In this document: positions 6,252 to 14,842 of the stretch, piece by piece
Numbering within the stretch: the first letter of the stretch is position 1
How the letters are laid out: every line of letters starts with the position of its first letter
Assembly: GCA_002412705.1 (NCBI GenBank)
Contig: DHVO01000026.1
Coordinates: 1 to 15,762 of the forward strand
DNA length: 15,762 bases
Source: Bacteroidales bacterium UBA5206
Lineage (GTDB): Bacteria; Bacteroidota; Bacteroidia; Bacteroidales; Tenuifilaceae
Direction: 5' to 3'
Made by a program: the position numbers and the translations under genes
Notes under the pieces: model-generated
Database searches by the model: none
Seen by the model: the letters and a program-made list of their open reading frames with translations, nothing else
What the model was told of the DNA's origin: nothing

Positions 6252-7709
6252 ATGTTGACGCTAAAGCAAATACTTCCTCCGAAAGGAGTTATTGAAACCT
6301 CAGGCGACATTAATGTGCCTGTGGCTGGGCTTACCTTCGATTCCCGCGAGGTGAAACAGGGTTGGCTCTTTTTTGCAATTAAGGGAACGCAAACCGATGG
6401 GCATCAGTTTATTGGTAAAGCAATAGATTCTGGTGCTACTACCGTTGTTTGCGAGGCTATTCCGCAGGAGCAGCCGCAAGGGGTTACCTTTGTTAAGGTT
6501 ACCGACTCCAGTCTAGCAATGGGTTTTATGGCATCAGCCTTTTTCGGTAACCCATCGGAGAGGCTTAAGCTGGTTGGAATTACCGGTACCAACGGGAAAA
6601 CAACCACTGTTACGCTACTGTACCATTTGGTTAATAAGCTTGGCGGTAAAGCTGGCTTACTATCAACCGTTACCAATTTTATTGGCGATATTGAGGTTCC
6701 TGCAACCCACACCACCCCCGATGCCATTCAGCTAAACAAGCTGCTTGCGCAGATGGTAGAGCATGGCTGCACCCACTGCTTTATGGAGGTTAGCTCGCAC
6801 TCGGTTGTTCAGCATCGTATTGCTGGTTTAACCTTTGCTGGTGGCCTTTTTTCCAACATTACGCACGACCATTTAGATTACCATAAAACCTTTGATGAGT
6901 ACATCAAGGCCAAGAAGGGCTTCTTTGATGCGCTTCCCTCTACCGCCTTTGCATCAGTAAATATCGACGACCGTAACGGACGTGTTATGGTTCAGAACAC
7001 CAGCGCTAAGGTTAGCACATACTCGCTAAGGAGCATGGCCGATTTTAGGTGTAAGGTAATTGAGAACCACCTAGATGGAATGCTACTAAGCATTGATGGC
7101 ATTGAGGTTTGGACTCGCCTAATTGGTGGTTTTAACGCCTACAACCTGCTGGCAATATACTCGGCAGCAAGGCTTTTAGGCTTTGATACGCAAGATGTGC
7201 TTACCGCGCTAAGCGTTATGCAGCCTGTGGCTGGTAGGTTTGAGCACATGAAGGCTCCCAACGGGGTTTTGGCTGTGGTTGATTACGCCCACACCCCCGA
7301 TGCGCTTCAGAATGTGATAGATACCATTAATGAAATCCGCACCAGCGAGCAACGGCTAATTACCGTTGTGGGTGCTGGTGGAAATCGCGATAAAACCAAG
7401 CGTCCCGTAATGGCTCGTGTGGCCGTTTTGGGCAGCAGCATGGTTGTACTAACCTCCGATAACCCAAGGTTTGAAGAGCCTGAGGCTATTCTGGAGGATA
7501 TGAAAGCGGGCGTTGAGCCTGCTAATGTGGGCAAAGCGCTAACCATTGTGGATAGGCGTGAGGCTATTAGAACCGCTTGTTTCCTTGCTAAACCGGGCGA
7601 TATTGTTCTGGTTGCTGGCAAGGGGCACGAGAACTATCAGGAGATTAAGGGTGTGAAGCACCATTTTGACGACAAAGAGGTTATTGCCGACGTATTTAAA
7701 TCGCTATAA
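6252..7709 (+). CDS. murE: UDP-MurNAc-L-Ala-D-Glu:meso-diaminopimelate ligase MurE
   Basis: MurE adds the third residue of the peptidoglycan stem peptide in the cytoplasm, with ATP. The 485-aa chain shows the N-terminal UDP-substrate domain (FDSREVKQGWLFFAIKG, 29-45), the ATPase P-loop GITGTNGKTTT (109-119), THTTPDA (152-158), the central MEVSSHS (178-184), the conserved Lys region YIKAKKGFF (217-225, site of the carbamylated lysine in this family), VDYAHTPDAL (343-352) and the C-terminal domain. DNPR (403-406 in SDNPRFEEP) is the motif of meso-diaminopimelate-adding MurE, so the wall is predicted to be DAP-type rather than lysine-type. It is separated from ftsI by 56 bp, the widest gap in the operon. 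That gap contains no evident terminator or promoter. No murF follows, contrary to the enterobacterial order. Confidence 0.96.
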   Translation: MLTLKQILPPKGVIETSGDINVPVAGLTFDSREVKQGWLFFAIKGTQTDGHQFIGKAIDSGATTVVCEAIPQEQPQGVTFVKVTDSSLAMGFMASAFFGNPSERLKLVGITGTNGKTTTVTLLYHLVNKLGGKAGLLSTVTNFIGDIEVPATHTTPDAIQLNKLLAQMVEHGCTHCFMEVSSHSVVQHRIAGLTFAGGLFSNITHDHLDYHKTFDEYIKAKKGFFDALPSTAFASVNIDDRNGRVMVQNTSAKVSTYSLRSMADFRCKVIENHLDGMLLSIDGIEVWTRLIGGFNAYNLLAIYSAARLLGFDTQDVLTALSVMQPVAGRFEHMKAPNGVLAVVDYAHTPDALQNVIDTINEIRTSEQRLITVVGAGGNRDKTKRPVMARVAVLGSSMVVLTSDNPRFEEPEAILEDMKAGVEPANVGKALTIVDRREAIRTACFLAKPGDIVLVAGKGHENYQEIKGVKHHFDDKEVIADVFKSL

Positions 7710-7720
7710 ACAAGGAAGAA

Positions 7721-8971
7721 ATGTTATACTATCTGTTTCAATATCTCGATACAATGGATTTTCCCGGTGCGGGGATGTTCCAATATATCTCATTTCGTTC
7801 GGCAATTGCGGTAATCACCTCACTATTCTTCTCGCTGCTGGTTGGTAAGAAGATTATTCGCCGCTTGCAGGTGTTGCAAATTGGTGAGGAGATTCGCAAC
7901 CTAGGTCTCGAGGGCCAAATGCAAAAGCGTGGTACTCCAACCATGGGTGGCGTTATCATCCTTTTATCAATACTTATCCCCGTTATTCTTTTTGGCGATA
8001 TCAAGAATATCTATGTAATCATAATGATTGTTACCACCATATGGCTTGGCTTTGTTGGTTTTATCGATGATTACATCAAGGTATTCAAAAAGAACAAGGA
8101 GGGACTTTCAGGGCGCTTTAAGATTTTAGGACAAATATCGTTGGGGCTTTTTGTGGGTGTTACTCTTTACCTAAGCTCCGATGTGGTTGTGCGCGACAGA
8201 GTGGTTAAGCACCCCGATAGCGCAAAGCAGGAGATTGTTGAAGGGGTTGATAACACCGAGCCTCAGAACGTGGTGCTTACCCCAAACCTTAAAACAACTC
8301 GTACAACCATCCCATTCTTTAAGAACAATGAGTTCGATTATAAATCGCTTATCCCATTCAAGGGGCCTTGGGCCGATTATTTGGCTTGGGGTGTTTTTAT
8401 CCTGATGGTGATATTTGTGGTTACCGCCGTATCAAACGGGGCAAACCTCACCGATGGACTGGATGGTTTAGCAACGGGTGTATCGGCAATTATTGGTACC
8501 ACGCTGGGTATTTTTGCATACCTATCGGGTAACGTAATCTACTCGGAGTACCTTAATATAATGTATATCCCCAACACGGGTGAGCTGGTGGTGTTTATGA
8601 GCGCCTTTATTGGTGCGGCCATTGGTTTCTTGTGGTACAACTCATACCCAGCTCAGGTGTTTATGGGCGATACGGGTAGCCTTGCCATTGGGGGTATAAT
8701 TGCGGTGTTTGCCATACTTATACGTAAGGAGCTGCTAATCCCCATTCTGTGCGGAATCTTCTTTGTTGAGAGCCTATCGGTAATGATACAGGTAAGCTAC
8801 TTTAAGCGTACAAAGCGCAAGTATGGCGAGGGGCGGCGCATATTCCTCATGGCTCCGTTGCATCATCACTACCAAAAGAAGGGTTATCCAGAGCCCAAAA
8901 TTGTAACACGTTTCTGGATTGTGGCAATTCTACTTGCCGTTATCACTGTAGTAACGCTTAAAATTCGATAA
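7721..8971 (+). CDS. mraY: Phospho-MurNAc-pentapeptide transferase MraY
   Basis: MraY transfers phospho-MurNAc-pentapeptide from UDP to undecaprenyl phosphate to form lipid I, at the inner face of the cytoplasmic membrane. The protein is 416 aa with about ten hydrophobic helices. Key motifs are GTPTMGG (71-77), FIDDYIKV (114-121, D116/D117), NLTDGLDGLA (242-251), FMGDTGSLAIGG (314-325, with D317) and the HHH motif APLHHHYQKKG (378-388). It is some 55 residues longer than E. coli MraY. The excess lies between the helix ending near 152 and the one starting near 218, a hydrophilic stretch predicted on the periplasmic side. The gene begins 11 bp after murE and ends 3 bp before murD, so all three are in one transcription unit. 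Confidence 0.97.
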   Translation: MLYYLFQYLDTMDFPGAGMFQYISFRSAIAVITSLFFSLLVGKKIIRRLQVLQIGEEIRNLGLEGQMQKRGTPTMGGVIILLSILIPVILFGDIKNIYVIIMIVTTIWLGFVGFIDDYIKVFKKNKEGLSGRFKILGQISLGLFVGVTLYLSSDVVVRDRVVKHPDSAKQEIVEGVDNTEPQNVVLTPNLKTTRTTIPFFKNNEFDYKSLIPFKGPWADYLAWGVFILMVIFVVTAVSNGANLTDGLDGLATGVSAIIGTTLGIFAYLSGNVIYSEYLNIMYIPNTGELVVFMSAFIGAAIGFLWYNSYPAQVFMGDTGSLAIGGIIAVFAILIRKELLIPILCGIFFVESLSVMIQVSYFKRTKRKYGEGRRIFLMAPLHHHYQKKGYPEPKIVTRFWIVAILLAVITVVTLKIR

Positions 8972-8974
8972 AAA

Positions 8975-10327
8975 ATGGCCATTGCGACCGAACAAAAGCG
9001 TATTGTAATTCTTGGCGGCGGCGAAAGCGGTGCTGGCGCTGCTATTCTTGCAAAGCAAAAGGGGTTTGATGTGTTCCTATCCGATATGGGAATGCTTAAG
9101 CCTAAGTTTAAGGAGCAGCTTAACTCTCACCAAATTGCTTGGGAAGAGGGGAAGCACACCCCTGAGCTAGTTCTGAATGCCGATGAGGTTATTAAAAGCC
9201 CCGGAATTCCAGATAAGGCGCCTCTTGTTGCCCAGCTAAGGGATATGGGTGTAAGCATAATATCCGAGATTGAGTTTGCTGCGCGCTACACAACAGCCAA
9301 GAAAATTTGCATTACCGGAAGTAATGGCAAAACTACCACCACCTCGCTAATTTACCACATGCTGCAAAAGGCAGGGTTAAACGTGGGGTTGGCAGGTAAC
9401 ATTGGTCAGAGCTTTGCTTTGCAGGTGGCCGAGAACAACTACGATTACTACGTAATTGAGCTTAGCAGCTTCCAGCTCGACGGCATGTTTGAGTTTAAGG
9501 CCGATATAGCCATTCTGCTAAACATTACGCCCGACCACTTGGATAGGTACGATTATAAGATGCAGAACTATGTTGATTCTAAGTTCCGTATCACCCGTAA
9601 CCTTTCCGATGATAACTGCTTTATCTTTTGCTCCGATGATGAGGTTACCGTTGAGCAGCTTAAGCGCATTGTGCTAAGGGCTCAGCAGCTGCCATTTTCT
9701 CAGCAAACAAAGGAGAATCAGGCGGCATGGTTAGAGAATGAGCATGTATATATTAACTACGATAATAGCGATTTCTCCATGTCGGTTCAGGAGCTAGCGC
9801 TAAAGGGTAAGCATAACATATACAACTCAATGGCGGCAGGCATTGCAGGGCACGTACTTAAAATCCGCAAGGATATTATCCGTGAGAGTTTGGCCGATTT
9901 TCAAGGGGTTGAGCATCGCTTGGAGCGTGTGCTAAAGGTGCGTGGCGTGCAGTATATCAACGACTCAAAGGCAACCAACGTAAACTCTACCTGGTATGCG
10001 CTGGAGAGTATGGATACTCCTGTGGTGTGGATTGCCGGTGGAACCGATAAGGGCAATGACTACTCTACCCTTCTCGATTTGGTTAAGGGCAAGGTTAAGG
10101 CCATTGTGTGCTTAGGTGCCGATAACTCAAAAATCATTAAGTCCTTCGGCGATATTGTGCCTCTAATAGTGGAAACCCGCTCAGCATTGGCTGCTGTGAC
10201 CGAGGCTTACAAACTATCGCAGCCTGGCGATACCGTGCTACTATCGCCCGCTTGCGCAAGCTTCGACCTATTTGAGAACTACGAGGATAGGGGACGCCAG
10301 TTTAAGGATGCGGTTAGGCAATTGTAA
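8975..10327 (+). CDS. murD: UDP-MurNAc-L-alanine:D-glutamate ligase MurD
   Basis: MurD is the cytoplasmic ATP-dependent ligase that adds D-glutamate to UDP-MurNAc-L-Ala. At 450 aa it is of usual length. The N-terminal Rossmann-like domain starts IVILGGGESGAGAA (10-23) and KSPGIPD (74-80) is a typical substrate-domain motif. The P-loop is ITGSNGKTTTT (113-123), followed by ELSSFQLD (162-169), NITPDHLDRY (183-192), LKGKHNIYN (276-284), EHRLE (313-317), NDSKATN (329-335), IAGGTDKG (353-360) and SPACASFDLF (424-433), all characteristic of MurD rather than MurC, MurE or MurF. The ATG is 3 bp after the mraY stop. The 50-bp gap before ftsW contains a hairpin (see the separate entry). Confidence 0.96.
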   Translation: MAIATEQKRIVILGGGESGAGAAILAKQKGFDVFLSDMGMLKPKFKEQLNSHQIAWEEGKHTPELVLNADEVIKSPGIPDKAPLVAQLRDMGVSIISEIEFAARYTTAKKICITGSNGKTTTTSLIYHMLQKAGLNVGLAGNIGQSFALQVAENNYDYYVIELSSFQLDGMFEFKADIAILLNITPDHLDRYDYKMQNYVDSKFRITRNLSDDNCFIFCSDDEVTVEQLKRIVLRAQQLPFSQQTKENQAAWLENEHVYINYDNSDFSMSVQELALKGKHNIYNSMAAGIAGHVLKIRKDIIRESLADFQGVEHRLERVLKVRGVQYINDSKATNVNSTWYALESMDTPVVWIAGGTDKGNDYSTLLDLVKGKVKAIVCLGADNSKIIKSFGDIVPLIVETRSALAAVTEAYKLSQPGDTVLLSPACASFDLFENYEDRGRQFKDAVRQL

Positions 10328-10340
10328 TTTGATGAAACGC

Positions 10341-10360
10341 TCCAGTGGGAATCCATTGGA
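10341..10360 (+). other. Small stem-loop between murD and ftsW
   Basis: TCCAGTGG (10341-10348) pairs with CCATTGGA (10353-10360) around the loop GAAT. All eight positions pair if one G-U is allowed in RNA. It lies 17 bp upstream of the chosen ftsW ATG and encloses an in-frame GTG (10345) that could otherwise be read as the start. No U-run follows directly, so it is not a typical terminator. A role in mRNA stability or translation of ftsW is possible but only inferred. Confidence 0.4.
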
Positions 10361-10377
10361 AACTAAATATTTTGGGA

Positions 10378-11544
10378 ATGAAATTTTTTGAGAAATACTT
10401 TAAAGGCGACAGGGTTATTTGGATAGTGGTGCTTTTCCTTGCCATTATCTCTCTGCTTGCTGTGTATTCCTCTACTGGTAGCTTGGCATACAGGTATCAG
10501 GAGGGCGATACCGCCCATTACCTATTCAGCCAGCTGCGCCATTTCCTTTTTGGGCTTGTTATTATTTTTGTGGTGCACTTAATACCATATAAGTTTTACT
10601 CGCCTTTATCCACGTTTTTGCTGCTCTTTTCAATACCGCTGCTGCTAGTAACATTACTATTTGGGGCAAACCTTAACCAAGCTTCGCGCTGGTTGGTTCT
10701 TCCGGGGTTGGATATAACTATTCAGTCATCAGATATTGCCAAGGTAGCGCTTGTTATGTATGTGGCTAGGATTCTTTCCCGGAACCAGAACACCATTAAG
10801 GACTTTAAGGGAACCTTTTTGCCCCTTATAGTTCCTGTATCGTTGGTTTGCTTGTTGATTCTTCCTGCAAACTTCTCAACAGCGGCTCTAGTTGGTTTAA
10901 CCTGTTGGCTTATGATGTTTGTGGGTAGGGTTAGCCTAAAGTACCTGTTTGGCTTTACGGGATTGGGTGTGCTGCTTATAGCAGTGTTTGTTGTGGTGAT
11001 GCTTAAAACGGGCTCGGTAAGCCGTGTGGGAACTTGGCAAAACCGTATAGAGAACTTTATGAGCGACGATGGCGGCGATGGCAACTACCAAGCCGTACAG
11101 TCCAAAATTGCTATCGCCTCTGGCGGATTAGTGGGTAAGGGGCCAGGTAACAGCACGCAGCGTAACTTTTTACCGCATCCATACTCCGACTTTATTTTTG
11201 CCATTGTAGTTGAGGAGTACGGGCTAATTGGCGGAACCTTTGTGCTGATGCTATATCTAATAATGCTCTTTAGGGCAGGACTAATTATTAAGAAAGCAAA
11301 ACGAACGTTCCCGGCCTTCCTCGCAATGGGGTTGGCGCTTATTCTGGTGTTGCAGGCAATGGTAAACATGTCTGTTGCGGTTAACCTAATACCGGTTACC
11401 GGACAGCCGTTGCCACTGGTAAGTATGGGTGGTACATCGTTGTTAATTACAAGCGCATCAATAGGTATTATACTTAGTATTAGTAGAACGCTTAATAAAA
11501 ATGAGCTCTTCGATGGAGAGGAAGAAGGTAAAGATAATAGTTAG
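10378..11544 (+). CDS. ftsW: SEDS peptidoglycan glycosyltransferase FtsW
   Basis: FtsW polymerises lipid II into septal glycan strands, working with FtsI. With the ATG at 10378 the product is 388 aa with about ten transmembrane helices. An in-frame GTG at 10345 would add 11 residues but sits inside a hairpin and gives an untypical start. SEDS marks include ASRWLVLPG (102-110), NRIENF (222-227), SGGLVGKGPGNST (248-260), LPHPYSDFIFAIVVEEYG (265-282, where D271 matches the catalytic Asp of FtsW/RodA) and LIPVTGQPLPLVSMGGTSLL (337-356). The usual QPSE/QPAE block reads QSSD (116-119). Position between murD and murG supports FtsW rather than RodA. The acidic C-terminal tail is encoded in the region overlapping murG. 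Confidence 0.94.
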   Translation: MKFFEKYFKGDRVIWIVVLFLAIISLLAVYSSTGSLAYRYQEGDTAHYLFSQLRHFLFGLVIIFVVHLIPYKFYSPLSTFLLLFSIPLLLVTLLFGANLNQASRWLVLPGLDITIQSSDIAKVALVMYVARILSRNQNTIKDFKGTFLPLIVPVSLVCLLILPANFSTAALVGLTCWLMMFVGRVSLKYLFGFTGLGVLLIAVFVVVMLKTGSVSRVGTWQNRIENFMSDDGGDGNYQAVQSKIAIASGGLVGKGPGNSTQRNFLPHPYSDFIFAIVVEEYGLIGGTFVLMLYLIMLFRAGLIIKKAKRTFPAFLAMGLALILVLQAMVNMSVAVNLIPVTGQPLPLVSMGGTSLLITSASIGIILSISRTLNKNELFDGEEEGKDNS

Positions 11545-12622
11545 CGGTGGTGGTACCGGGGGACATATTTTCCCCGCCATTTCAATTGCCAATGCACTTA
11601 AGGAGTCTAACCCTGAGGTTGAAATCCTATTTGTTGGTGCCGAGGGCAAAATGGAAATGGAAAAGGTTCCCGCTGCAGGTTATAAAATAGTAGGATTACC
11701 AGTGGTAGGCTTTAAGCGCAAGCTATCACTCCAAAATATTGGCTTTTTCTTTAAGCTCTTTAAGAGCATAAAGGAGGCTAAGCGCATTTTTAACAATTTC
11801 AAGCCCGATGTTGTTGTGGGCGTTGGGGGCTATGCTAGTGGACCCATGCTAAAGGTAGCTCAAAAGAATGGCGTACCTACGCTTATTCAGGAGCAGAACT
11901 CTTACGCTGGGGTTACCAATAAGCTTTTGGCTAAAAAGGCCGATAAGATTTGCGTTGCATACCACGGCATGGAGAAGTACTTCCCTAAGGAGAAGATAAT
12001 GCTAACGGGTAACCCCGTTCGTCAGGACTTAACCGATGTGGCAGAGCTTCGCGAAAGAGCCTTTGAGTACTTTGGCATACCAACAAACAACAAGGTGCTA
12101 CTTGTTTTGGGCGGAAGCCTTGGCGCGCGCACCCTAAACCAGAGCTTACTGGCTTACATGACAGAGTTGGCCGTAAACCAAGGCGTTACAGTTATTTGGC
12201 AAACGGGTAAGTTGTACTACTTTGATGTTAAGCAGGAGCTATCGGGTTACAACGCTAAGAATATCCGCATACTAGACTTTGTAACCAGAATGGATTTGGC
12301 CTATGCTGCTGCCGATTTGGTAATCTCTCGTGCAGGTGCAGGTACCATCTCGGAGCTTTGTTTGGTTGGGAAGCCTGCTATTTTGGTTCCATCGCCTAAT
12401 GTGGCCGAGGATCACCAAACCCAAAACGCCATAGCGCTGGTTAGCAGCGATGCTGCCGTTATGGTGCGCGATGTGGAAGCTCAGGCAAAGCTTATTCCAA
12501 CGGCCATTGGGCTGCTACAGAATAACGATAGGCTAGTGGTACTAGCCCGTAACATAAAGAAAATGGCACTACCCAACTCGGCACAAATAATTGCCAAGGA
12601 GGTAATGAAACTTGTAAAGTAA
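11501..12622 (+). CDS. murG: UDP-GlcNAc:lipid I N-acetylglucosaminyltransferase MurG
   Basis: MurG adds GlcNAc to lipid I to give lipid II at the inner face of the membrane (GT-B fold, family GT28). The 373-aa chain has the N-terminal donor/acceptor loop SGGGTGGHIFPA (15-26), VVGVGGYASGP (105-115), LIQEQNSYAGVTNK (128-141), the second-domain loop LVLGGSLGAR (201-210), the UDP-GlcNAc-binding stretch VISRAGAGTISEL (274-286) and AEDHQTQNA (302-310). The ATG at 11501 gives a 44-nt overlap with ftsW. ATG 11513, four codons on, would still overlap by 32 nt. I prefer 11501 because an A-rich run stands directly before it, as at other starts in this operon. Overlap suggests that translation depends on ftsW. 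The murC gene follows after 27 bp. Confidence 0.96.
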   Translation: MSSSMERKKVKIIVSGGGTGGHIFPAISIANALKESNPEVEILFVGAEGKMEMEKVPAAGYKIVGLPVVGFKRKLSLQNIGFFFKLFKSIKEAKRIFNNFKPDVVVGVGGYASGPMLKVAQKNGVPTLIQEQNSYAGVTNKLLAKKADKICVAYHGMEKYFPKEKIMLTGNPVRQDLTDVAELRERAFEYFGIPTNNKVLLVLGGSLGARTLNQSLLAYMTELAVNQGVTVIWQTGKLYYFDVKQELSGYNAKNIRILDFVTRMDLAYAAADLVISRAGAGTISELCLVGKPAILVPSPNVAEDHQTQNAIALVSSDAAVMVRDVEAQAKLIPTAIGLLQNNDRLVVLARNIKKMALPNSAQIIAKEVMKLVK

Positions 12623-12649
12623 TAACTATTACCATAACAGATAACCAAC

Positions 12650-14032
12650 ATGGTATTTTCTAACATACGGCGCGTTTACCTTATTGGTATTGGGGGCATT
12701 GGAATGAGTGCTCTGGCTAGGTTCTTTGCCCATCAGGGTAAGGAGGTTTGCGGCTACGACCGTTCGGAGTCGCCGCTTACCAAGGAGCTGGAGGCAGAGG
12801 GGATTGGCGTGCACTATACCGATAGCGTTGAGCTTATTCCTGAGGCGTTCCGTATCTCGGCCGAGCATGTGTTGGTTATCTACACCCCTGCGGTTCCCAA
12901 AAATCATGCGGAGCTAAACTTCTTCCAAAGTAGCGGGTACACAGTGGTGAAAAGGGCGGCTGCTCTTGGTGTTGCTGCAGAGTCCATGCGTACAGCCGCT
13001 GTGGCTGGAACTCATGGCAAAACATCAACCTCAACCATGTTGGCTCACTTACTTTGCCAAACAGCAGGTGGATGCGATGCCTTTTTGGGCGGCATTTCCA
13101 GAAACTTTAGCTCCAACCTTGTGCTACAGAACAGGGGTGACGATAGACTGGTTGTTGAGGCCGATGAGTTCGATCGCAGCTTCCTGTCCCTTTACCCAGA
13201 GCTGGCCATTGTTACCTCTACCGATGCCGATCATCTGGATATTTACGGCTCGCACGCTGAGGTTATTGATGCGTTCCGCGCTTTTATGTCGCAGGTTAAG
13301 GAGGGTGGTATTGCTATCTTAAAAAAGGAGGTTGCCTACCTTGCGGAAAGCACAAAGGCTAGGGTGTTTACCTACTCGCTAACAGAGCAAGCCGACTTTA
13401 CAGTAAGCAATCTAACCATTAAGGATGGATATTACCATTTTAACATAAACACACCAGTTGGGATTTTCCCCGATATTATGCTGGGCATACCTGGTAAGTA
13501 TAATGTGGAGAACGCTCTGGCGGCATCAGCTGCTGCAATCCTTTGGGGTATATCGGCCCATGAGCTGCGCCGTGGCCTTGAATCCTTTGCTGGCGTTCAG
13601 CGTAGGTTCGATGTGCGGTTTAGGGACGAGAAAACCATTTTTATTGATGATTACGCCCATCATCCACAGGAGTTGTGGGCAGCAATTACATCGGTACGGG
13701 AGCTGTTCCCTAAGAAGAGGATAACAGGAGTTTTTCAGCCACACCTGTTTACACGTACCCGCGATTTTGCAGAGGATTTTGCTCGTAGCCTCGATTTGCT
13801 AGACGAGGTAGTACTACTTGAGATTTACCCAGCACGGGAGCTACCCATAGAGGGCATATCGTCCCAAACCATAAAAAACCTGATGCGCAACCAACAGGTG
13901 ACCATATGCCCTAAGGAGCAGCTGGTGGAAACGCTGCACTCTATGAACCCAGAGGTACTAATAACCATGGGGGCTGGCGATATTGATAGGCTTGTTAATC
14001 CTATTGCCGAAATGTTAAAAACAAGGAACTAA
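12650..14032 (+). CDS. murC: UDP-N-acetylmuramate:L-alanine ligase MurC
   Basis: MurC adds the first amino acid, L-alanine, to UDP-MurNAc in the cytoplasm, using ATP. The protein is 460 aa. The N-terminal Rossmann-like start VYLIGIGGIGMSALA (9-23) is diagnostic for MurC/Mpl. The P-loop is VAGTHGKTSTS (118-128), followed by VVEADEFDRSFL (168-179), TDADHLDIYG (191-200), PGKYNVENALAA (281-292), IDDYAHHPQEL (332-342), FQPHLFTRT (362-370) and EIYPARE (391-397). Mpl (murein tripeptide ligase) is a relative, but length, motifs and the place between murG and ftsQ favour MurC. Its stop overlaps the ftsQ start by one base (TAATG). No murB or ddl follows, unlike the enterobacterial cluster. Confidence 0.96.
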   Translation: MVFSNIRRVYLIGIGGIGMSALARFFAHQGKEVCGYDRSESPLTKELEAEGIGVHYTDSVELIPEAFRISAEHVLVIYTPAVPKNHAELNFFQSSGYTVVKRAAALGVAAESMRTAAVAGTHGKTSTSTMLAHLLCQTAGGCDAFLGGISRNFSSNLVLQNRGDDRLVVEADEFDRSFLSLYPELAIVTSTDADHLDIYGSHAEVIDAFRAFMSQVKEGGIAILKKEVAYLAESTKARVFTYSLTEQADFTVSNLTIKDGYYHFNINTPVGIFPDIMLGIPGKYNVENALAASAAAILWGISAHELRRGLESFAGVQRRFDVRFRDEKTIFIDDYAHHPQELWAAITSVRELFPKKRITGVFQPHLFTRTRDFAEDFARSLDLLDEVVLLEIYPARELPIEGISSQTIKNLMRNQQVTICPKEQLVETLHSMNPEVLITMGAGDIDRLVNPIAEMLKTRN

Positions 14033-14838
14033 TGAAGCGTTGGCAAAAAATAACAATTAACGTTACCAAATGGTTAGTGCTGCTGGTTTACCTTGCAGTT
14101 GCGCTAGCTTTTGCTTCAAGCAAAAGGGCCGATTTGGTTTGTAAGTCGGTTGATGTTGTTATTGCCGATAGCCTAGAGAATGGATTTGTTACCAAGCGCG
14201 ATGTTATGCGACTGTTCCAAGGTAAGGATGCCAATCCTGTTGGTAAACCTTTGAATAAGATTAATACGTTGGAGCTGGAGGAGCGTCTTGCAAAGTTCAA
14301 CTCCATTCGCGATGCTCAGGTTTATAAAACTATCGACGAGAAGCTGGTCGTTCGTATAGAGCAGCGCAAGCCTCAGGTTCGTATAATAAATAGGTATGGG
14401 CAGAGCTACTATATAGACGATAAGGCAACCATAATGCCGCTATCGCCTAATTACACGGCCCACGTGCTGGTAATAAATGGCCATATAACCGAACCATTTG
14501 AACCAACATACAACACCAATATATTAACCTGGAAGGGGAATAGCGAGGGCGATGCGCAGCCGCTTATAAACAGGCTTTACGACTTTGCCCAGTTTATTCT
14601 AACCGATAAGTTTTGGCGTGCCCAAATTGCCCAAGTTTATGTTGGTGGTGTAAATGAAATTGAACTTGTACCCCGTGTGGGTTCACATATAGTTTTACTT
14701 GGAAGTCTCGATAACTACGAGGAGAAGTTGGAAAACCTAAAGGTTTTCTACGAAAAAGCACTTCCTGCCGAGGGATGGAACAAGTACAAGCTAATTAACC
14801 TTAAGTATAGCAATCAGATAATTTGTACAAAAAAATAA
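14032..14838 (+). CDS. ftsQ: Cell division protein FtsQ/DivIB
   Basis: This is a bitopic inner-membrane protein of 268 aa that joins FtsL and an FtsB-like partner in the divisome. A short cytoplasmic N-terminus is followed by one transmembrane helix (about 13-29, WLVLLVYLAVALAFASS). A POTRA-like region covers about 38-112, ending in the typical VVRIEQRKPQVRI strand (106-118). A FtsQ beta domain follows, including YYIDDKATIMPLSP (126-139), which matches the family pattern of residue D followed by G/A and hydrophobics. Overall similarity to proteobacterial FtsQ is low and the assignment leans partly on topology and position between murC and ftsA. The start overlaps the murC stop by one base and ftsA begins 4 bp after its stop. 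Confidence 0.9.
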   Translation: MKRWQKITINVTKWLVLLVYLAVALAFASSKRADLVCKSVDVVIADSLENGFVTKRDVMRLFQGKDANPVGKPLNKINTLELEERLAKFNSIRDAQVYKTIDEKLVVRIEQRKPQVRIINRYGQSYYIDDKATIMPLSPNYTAHVLVINGHITEPFEPTYNTNILTWKGNSEGDAQPLINRLYDFAQFILTDKFWRAQIAQVYVGGVNEIELVPRVGSHIVLLGSLDNYEEKLENLKVFYEKALPAEGWNKYKLINLKYSNQIICTKK

Positions 14839-14842
14839 TATC

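Noticed and set aside
10345..10377. GTG start extending FtsW by 11 residues
   Set aside because: The codon sits within a stable hairpin and the added residues are not typical. ATG 10378 begins a normal FtsW N-terminus.
12966..13724. Plus-strand frames of 118 and 88 codons within murC
   Set aside because: They are out-of-frame shadows of murC, whose motifs are continuous through the region.
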